Position numbers and translations under genes: made by a program
Notes under the pieces: generated by a model
The model's database searches: none
What the model was told of the DNA's origin: nothing
Seen by the model: the letters and a program-made list of their open reading frames with translations, nothing else
Assembly: GCF_958979055.1 (NCBI RefSeq)
Contig: NC_084886.1
Span: 6,254,154-6,318,153, forward strand
Source of the DNA: Alnus glutinosa
Lineage: Eukaryota; Streptophyta; Magnoliopsida; Fagales; Betulaceae
DNA: 64,000 nucleotides
Direction: 5' to 3'
Shown: positions 57,581-64,000 of the stretch, piece after piece
Numbering within the stretch: the first letter of the stretch is position 1
Layout of the letters: each line of letters begins with the position of its first letter

Positions 57581-58878
57581 TGAAAATTGAAATTTGACTT
57601 CAAATATAAAATGTGTGCATAAGTGTCAACAAAAATTAAAGTACAGCGGAAAGTAAATGACACAGATATTTTTGTTGACGAAGTGGAAACTCAGTTAAGA
57701 GAAAAACCACTCCGGGGCAGCCGAACCCAGGAATTCCACTATTCAGAAGACAAAGCTAGATACAATATAGTAACACTCACATGTACCAATGCAGTGGTCG
57801 TACCTTGATCTCTGACGTGTAACCCAACACGAACGCTTCCCAACCAGGTTCACCTACCTGAAGGGGTCTTCAATAGAACTCCTTACCTTAGAGCCGACCT
57901 CTAAGATAGATTTCGGTTTACAGCACAGCACACTTGAAAAACGGCTTCAGAGGAGATATCATGTCTTTGAGCTCTAATGGAATTCACACCAAATTCTTGC
58001 AGCTCTAAGTGCTCAGAGGCCCCTATTTATAGGCTGGGGGTCAGAATGGGCGTTAGGCAAAATAAGCATGTGAGCCGTCCGGACGGTGGACCATGACCGT
58101 CCGGACGGACAACTGTGCGACAGGATTTTCCAAAATTTTCGCGGAGAAATCTTTCCTGTATTAGAACATCGTCCGGATGGGATGGCTCGATCGTCCGGAC
58201 GGACGCACGTCCGCTGCAAGTAATTTCCATAATAGGCTTCGCGCGTCCGGACCAAGGGGCAGGAACGTCCGGACGGCTAAACTTCAACACGCAATTTCCA
58301 TATCTGATACGCGTGCGTCCAGACCATAAGGGGGAGACGTCTGGACGGTTGAAGTCGAATCGTCAGTTACCATATACGATGCATCCCCAGCATCCGCACC
58401 ACAATTGTCAGATGTCCGGACGGTTCATTTTGAACTGCGATTCTTGCCTTACGGAGATACGCATCCGGACGGGATACCACATCGTCCGGACGGTTGATTG
58501 ATCTTCCCTTTCTTGAACTTGGAAAGAATCAGTGAACCGTTCGAGAACTGATAGGCGTCCGGACGTGCTGCTGAAACGTCCGGACGGAGCAAGCTGGCAC
58601 AGAAGCTTCTCGATATGATGTAGGTGTCTGGACGGAAGAAACACGTCGTCCGGACAAATGATGCTTGTCTGTCTGACGTCCGGACGGAAAGACACGTCGT
58701 CCGGACGGATGGAACAGTAGACAGATGGACGTCCGGACGGGATGCCACATCGTCCGGACGGCTGACAGGGAACTTTGAAATTCTTCTGACTTCACTCTGA
58801 ACAGTGGAATCCCTGTTTGCAGCATCCTTACATATAAATGATTTTGTCCAAACACAGAATGAGGCCAAAATACTAACA
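57581..58878 (-). mobile_element. Solo LTR E, copy of LTR A
   Basis: 1298 bp with target duplication CGCAT (57576-57580 and 58879-58883), the same insertion as 1010-2307 carried by the duplication. It keeps some sites that A has lost (for example CGTCCGGACGG near 58751 where A has GTTCAGATGG) and has lost others (CATCCGCACC near 58395). The TATA box is near 58023. Confidence 0.92.
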
Positions 58879-59581
58879 CGCATAAATTCTCATTGTTTGT
58901 GTTGTGCATAATGGATAGAATTACACTTTCGGTGAGTCTTCAATGTCCAACAATTTTTCTGCATTATGTTCTATTACAAATCAATCTTTATATAACTTAT
59001 TTCAAATTTTCTCTTTATTTTTCTTTAAATTTTATTATTTTATGTTTTTGAATCAAGTGATAAGTTATTCTATATCTAATAAGTTATTAAAAAAAAGTTT
59101 TAAAATACACTTTACACATAAGAAAGTACACTAATTAATATATTAAATAAAAAATATATAATATAAATATTAAATTTAATTTAATTTAATTAATATTTAA
59201 ATATAAGAAAATGACATCACATAAACTTGTCGCCTTAGGCCTCAAAAATTATCAAGCCGACCCTGTTCATCTCTTTAGTATATTCAAATTTAAATTATCG
59301 ACAAAAATATTTAGTCTAGACCGCACTACTTATCATTGTGTTGCATGGTATAATATTCAACTTCCATCGTAAATTTCGCAACACAATTTTGTTTCGTACT
59401 TAAATCAATAAATTACTGTTCTACCAAATAGGAATGGGATATGTTTGTTGCACTTCAAGTGTACATCAATTGTACACCAAATCTGACGTGGACCACTATT
59501 TTTTTTTTTTTTTAAAAAAATATCACTAAATCGCTGGAGGGGGAAATGAAAACTCATTTCCCCCTTCCAGCGTACGTTTGA

Positions 59582-59626
<45 letters not shown>

Positions 59627-60631
59627 GCTGGCCGGCCGTCATTCACCGACGCCGACCAACCCCTCTCTCGTTTTCCGGCGATTCTTCTCGTTTTCCGGCG
59701 TGCTAGCTCTTCTCCGGTGTGCTCTCTCTTCTCTCAGCTATGAGTTCAGATTCTCAAGGTATGCTATGTGAAGAAAACAACCAATAAATAAACAAATAAA
59801 GTTGGATAAAAGAAGACAACTGTTGTTGTTTAAATGCTACTGGGTTTGTTTATGTTGTTCTGGAATCTATAAAAGTATAAAACCAGTATATGAAATGCAA
59901 CCAAAACATCCGCACAAAACAGTAACGTGAACAGTATAGTGACCAAAAAAAGACATAAATTTTCCGGAATTTTATTTTCCCCTTTCCCAATTTTCCTACC
60001 AACCAAACAAAACCCAAATCAAAATGATCAAATACAAATTACATGTACCAATATCTGGCATCAAAAGCACCCAATATTTCACAACAAATTGAAAAATCTG
60101 GGGAAAAAAAAAAAAGCAAGCAAAACAAATTTCCAACGAACCCACTAGAGAGAGTGAGAGATTGCTTAACCAATGGAAGTGGAATTATTAGAATCTTTGA
60201 TGTCATGCAATAGATTGAAAATTAAAAACTTCAATGTTGTTTCTTTCTTATCTTGAGTTTTTTAGGGAAATGGATGTTTAATTCATCATATTGATATTTT
60301 AAAAGCCAACTCTGTCAGGTATGTCCAAGTAGTATTTTCTGAGTTTCAGTCTACTATAGCTGGTGGAATAAAAAATAGACCAAGAAATGGACAAAGAAAA
60401 ACCAAATTATGCCTAATTTGATCAAATTTTGACTACAACATGAAAATTTGATGCATTTTTTCTGTTAATAGATGTCGGCATCTTAAATCTAAATTCTTTA
60501 ATTTTTATAAGAGTATTGATGTACGCAATATAGTTTGCCTAAGATGTTACAATAAGGTATTGATACAAGATGGTTCTCTAGATTGCAACTTTTCATTTTT
60601 TTATTTTTGAACTTTGTATCCTTTTTTGGAT

Positions 60632-62967
60632 AGATGATCGTGAAAAAAATTGAAAAATCGAAGGACTCAATGACGTTTATTTCGGATGAAGAGTTGAATA
60701 ATGACGAAGAAAATGTGGTACTACACGATGTTAAAGGATGATGAAAATGTTGAAGAACCGAAGGACTTCGTGACGTTTATTTCGGATGAAGTTTTGAATG
60801 ATGAGGAAGAAAATGTAGTACTACACACGATGTTAAGGGATGATGAAAAAGTTGAAGAACCGAAGGAATTAATGACATTTAGTTCAATAGAAGAAGTTTG
60901 CTCATATTATAGGACGTATGCTAAGCAAGCTGGTTTTGGTGTGATACAACGAAGCTCGAGAAAAAAAGCTGATAAAAAAACATATGCAATTCTTATATGT
61001 ACTCGTGGAGCCCCAGAACGAACTAGAAAAAGTGATGTTGCAAAGCCAACTCCAGCAACTAAAAGAAGATGGTGTAGTGCCAGGATTTGTGCGACTTTAT
61101 GTGATGATGGAACGTGATTTTTTAGTAAAGTTGAGCTGAAGCATAATCATTCGTTAAGCCCGGGCAAAGCAAGATTTTTTAAATGCAATAAGAAAATAAA
61201 TGATGCTGCGAAAAGGAGGCTTGAGCTAAATGATAGAGCAGGAATACGTACAAGTAAGAATTTTGAATCATTGGTTGTTGAAAGTGGGGGGTTTGAGAGT
61301 CTTCCCTTTGGAGAGAGAGATTGTCGAAATTATATTAACAAGGCAAGAGAGCTTCGACTTGGTAAAGGAGGTGGTCAGGCACTTTGTGATTATTTCAGTA
61401 GAATGCAAAAGCAAAATAGTGGCTTCTATTTTATGATGGAGATGGATGATGATTCTAGGTTGCGAAATGTTTTTGGGCTGATGCACGGAGTAGGTCAGCG
61501 TATGAATTCTTCGATGATGTTATTACGTTTGACACGACGTACTTGACAAATAGATATGACATGCCATTTGCTCCTTTTGTAGGAGTGAATCATCATGGTC
61601 AGTCGATACTGTTAGAGGCAGGACTAATATCAAGTGAGGATACAGACACATTTGTGTGGTTGTTTAAATCTTGGTTGGATTGCATGAACGGCCGAGCCCC
61701 AAGAGCAATTATAACAGATCAGGATAGGGCTATGAAAAATGCAATCACAATAGTTTTCCCTGAAACTCGACATAGATATTGTCTATGGCACATTATGAGA
61801 AAACTCCCTAAAAAGTTTGGAGCACATGCTAATTTTGATGGCATTAAGAGTGCCCTGCAATCTTGTTTGTATGATTCTCAAACAATTGAAGAATACAAGA
61901 AAAATTGGAAAAATCTATTGGAGAGGTATGATCTTCACGATAATGCATGGCTACGTGGGTTATATAGTGAGAGAACATTTTGGGTGCCGGCATACATGAA
62001 AGATACATTTTGGGCGGAAATGAATACTACACAGCGAAGTGAAAGTATGAATGCATTTTTTTATGGTTATGTGCACTCACAGACCACATTGAAAGAATTT
62101 GTTGATCAATTTGATATTGCTTTAAGGCGTATGGTCGAGAATGAAACCAATGCTGATTTCGATTCTTTTAATCGCACAATCCCATGTATAAGCCCACTCC
62201 TTTTAGAGAAGCAGTTTCAAGATGTTTACACAAATGCAAAGTTCAAAGAAGTTCATGAGCAGTTTGGGAAAGTTATGACTTGTAATAACTCTCATCTTAA
62301 AAGTGAAGGCGCGATTTCTACCTATGAAGTTATTGACTACGGTGTCGTTGTTGGAAGCCGCACGATAGAAAAAACATTTCTTGTTTACTTGAATGAAGAT
62401 GAATTGGATGTGAAGTACACATGTGCATTGTTCGAATTAAGAGGCATCTTATGCACTCATTCTATTTCTGTGTTAATGACAAAGAAAGTGACAGCATTGC
62501 CATCAAGATATGTTCTTGACAGATGGAGGAAGGATATAAAGCGAGAGTATTCTATGATTAAAAGTAGTTTTGAGGCTATTGGTGATAATCCTAATGCCCA
62601 ACTACATGACAAAATTAGAAATAATTTGGAGGAATTACTATCGCTCACAGCAGGAAAAGTGGAACGTTGCATGGATGTGATGAAAAATATTGATATGTTA
62701 AAGGAGAAATTTCGTGAATTAAACCTTGCGCTAAGTCACTCTTCCCATCGCATTTCAGCTGCTGTTGCATCTTCTAGCTGTAATGAAGTCGTTAAAAGTA
62801 ATGATGATGTGGCGTTGCAAAATAATCAAGTGCTTAGTCCTATTAAGGTTAAACGTAAAGGGAAGCCACCAAAATTGAGAAAGGTGCCCGTTATAGATAA
62901 AGTAGCCAAGAAATCCAAAGTACTAACAAAGCCACCAACAGACAACAATGCCAAACAGAAGAGATGA
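60632..62967 (+). pseudogene. FAR1/MURA-type transposase, copy 2, more damaged
   Basis: It shares with copy 1 the TGA (61115-61117) and the 1-bp loss that shifts the frame near 61470. It has extra damage of its own: a 2-bp loss near 60726 (CTACACGATG for CTACACACGATG) that breaks the N-terminal frame, and TAC for TGC at 62416-62418, which replaces the first Cys of the SWIM zinc finger with Tyr. The DDE domain is otherwise intact from 61543. Confidence 0.9.
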
Positions 62968-63197
62968 AGGAATCAGGTTGCTACATTTTTTTTTCCCTTC
63001 TCTTGAAAACATGTGCACTTCCCCTCAGAGACAACCATTTTACTCGTGTAAGCCTCCAAAGCAACGGAAGATGAAGACAATACATGTCAAACTCCATTGC
63101 CTTCTGCAGCTCACGACCATATAATTCATACTCAGGTGATAGTTGATAGTTGATAATTATTTGATATTTTTTGTACTTATTTAGCGTGTGTATGCAG

Positions 63198-63904
63198 GCT
63201 TCTATCGCTTCAGCATCGACAGTGCCCCAAACATTGGGTGGTCATCATGATTCTATTGTTTCTCAAGTATACTTTACGTGTATTTTTTATTTCGTTATGT
63301 TGGCATTCCATTCCATTTATGTGGTTTCTATGTTGGAATTTTATGGAACCTTTCTTATGTGTGCATTAAGTGAATTTGCCGGTTGATCCAAGACATGGGT
63401 TATCCATATTGGTTCGCCAACACAAGTACGAAGAGGCTTTCACTGCAGCCCTACAAAGATGTGATGTGTCAATTGTGAACTGGCTATGCTCCCAAGTAAA
63501 GTCATCTAATCTAACAATTTTTAGAATGACGTGACTATATTGTCTTAATTATCGAAATTCATTTTTTTTAGAACTATGTTTATTGAGGTTGTTGTTTTCA
63601 GGTTGATCTACGGTGGGCCTTGACTGTGGATCCACTCCCTTTGAGCCAAGTAGTATTGCTCCACTTGTTGCGGCAATTATCCTATTGTATTAATTACAAC
63701 CCAGCCCAAATTGTTGCTTGGATGACAGACGTTGCTAATGTCATAATCCCAACTGACCCGACGATTGCATTGCATGTGCGGCCCATCTTCAATGAAGTAC
63801 ATGATATGGTCAACCATCAAAGTATCTTGCCCAAAATTACTGTTGCTGAACGCTCAAGTATCTGTCTTCTGATTCAAGTCATTACTTCTACGTTGGGAAT
63901 GTAG
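63198..63904 (+). pseudogene. Captured VARICOSE fragment, copy 2
   Basis: The same three exon-like blocks (63198-63266, 63371-63495, 63602-63904) with the same retained introns. Substitutions are few (for example VHDMV for VYDMV). See 6613-7314 for the identification. Confidence 0.86.
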
Positions 63905-64000
63905 TAGTTAATGGTATTTTTGAAGTCTTTGCTCTCTTTGGGTATGGTTCATGAGGGTTGATAGGTTGAGTTGCATGGTGTTTGATGAGTGCCAAAAAGT

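Larger units (their letters stand above)
56513..64000 (+). repeat. Long direct segmental duplication, copy 2 (cut by window end)
   Basis: Nearly identical to 1-7409. Offset grows from 56512 to 56591 owing to repeat-length changes: a (TA)n expansion at about 56637-56690, a longer G run at about 56744-56766, and a longer CT run at 59583-59622. The true left boundary may lie upstream of 56513, because copy 1 is cut by the window start. Confidence 0.97.
59436..64000 (+). mobile_element. MULE, copy 2, right end outside window
   Basis: The left terminal repeat starts at 59436 after the same target-duplication sequence AATAGGAAT (59427-59435). It carries the transposase remnant, the VARICOSE fragment and the first 18 bp of the nested solo LTR (63983-64000). 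Confidence 0.92.

Overview
The window is nuclear DNA of a flowering plant. The evidence is spliced genes with GT-AG introns, a plant R2R3-MYB, a plant TPR-SET gene, plant APC2 and VARICOSE fragments, and dense plant transposons (MULE, hAT, Stowaway, tRNA-derived SINE, Copia, LINE, LTRs of probable Ty3-gypsy type). The sequence style suggests a woody rosid dicot, but I cannot name the species. No bacterial-type operon, CRISPR array or virus was seen.

Layout. (1) 1-7409 is one copy of a long direct duplication whose other copy is 56513-64000, cut off by the window end. Each copy carries a hAT MITE, a solo Copia-type LTR, and a Mutator-like element (MULE). In copy 1 the whole MULE is visible (2865-11147): long terminal inverted repeats, a perfect 9-bp target duplication, a broken FAR1/MURA-type transposase gene, and a captured piece of the mRNA-decapping scaffold gene VARICOSE with introns. 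A solo LTR has landed inside it. (2) 11157-23500 has no host gene and holds MITEs, two SINE copies, hAT foldback elements and another solo LTR. (3) 23500-30900 is a dead Copia element with two nested solo LTRs and a third just downstream. (4) 31316-32878 (-) is an apparently intact TPR-SET methyltransferase gene. (5) 34812-38349 (-) is a decayed APC2 gene (anaphase-promoting complex subunit 2) that has lost its cullin-homology exons. (6) 38500-43400 is repeat-rich. (7) 43485-49980 is a dead L1-type LINE interrupted by a 1.9-kb solo LTR that itself holds a MITE. (8) 52546-55913 (+) is a MIXTA-like (subgroup 9) R2R3-MYB gene with three exons and two nested transposons in intron 2.

The most unusual signal is inside the five related solo LTRs (1010-2307, 24417-25619, 27035-28536, 29477-30812, 57581-58878). 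Upstream of each LTR's TATA box lies an array of the CpG-rich palindrome CGTCCGGACG. The sites are not evenly scattered: they come in pairs whose centres are 21 or 22 bp apart, two turns of the DNA helix. The first LTR has ten such pairs. This looks like a repeated two-site enhancer unit built into a retrotransposon promoter.

Only the TPR-SET gene and the MYB gene look able to make a full protein. They are unrelated and share no visible pathway.
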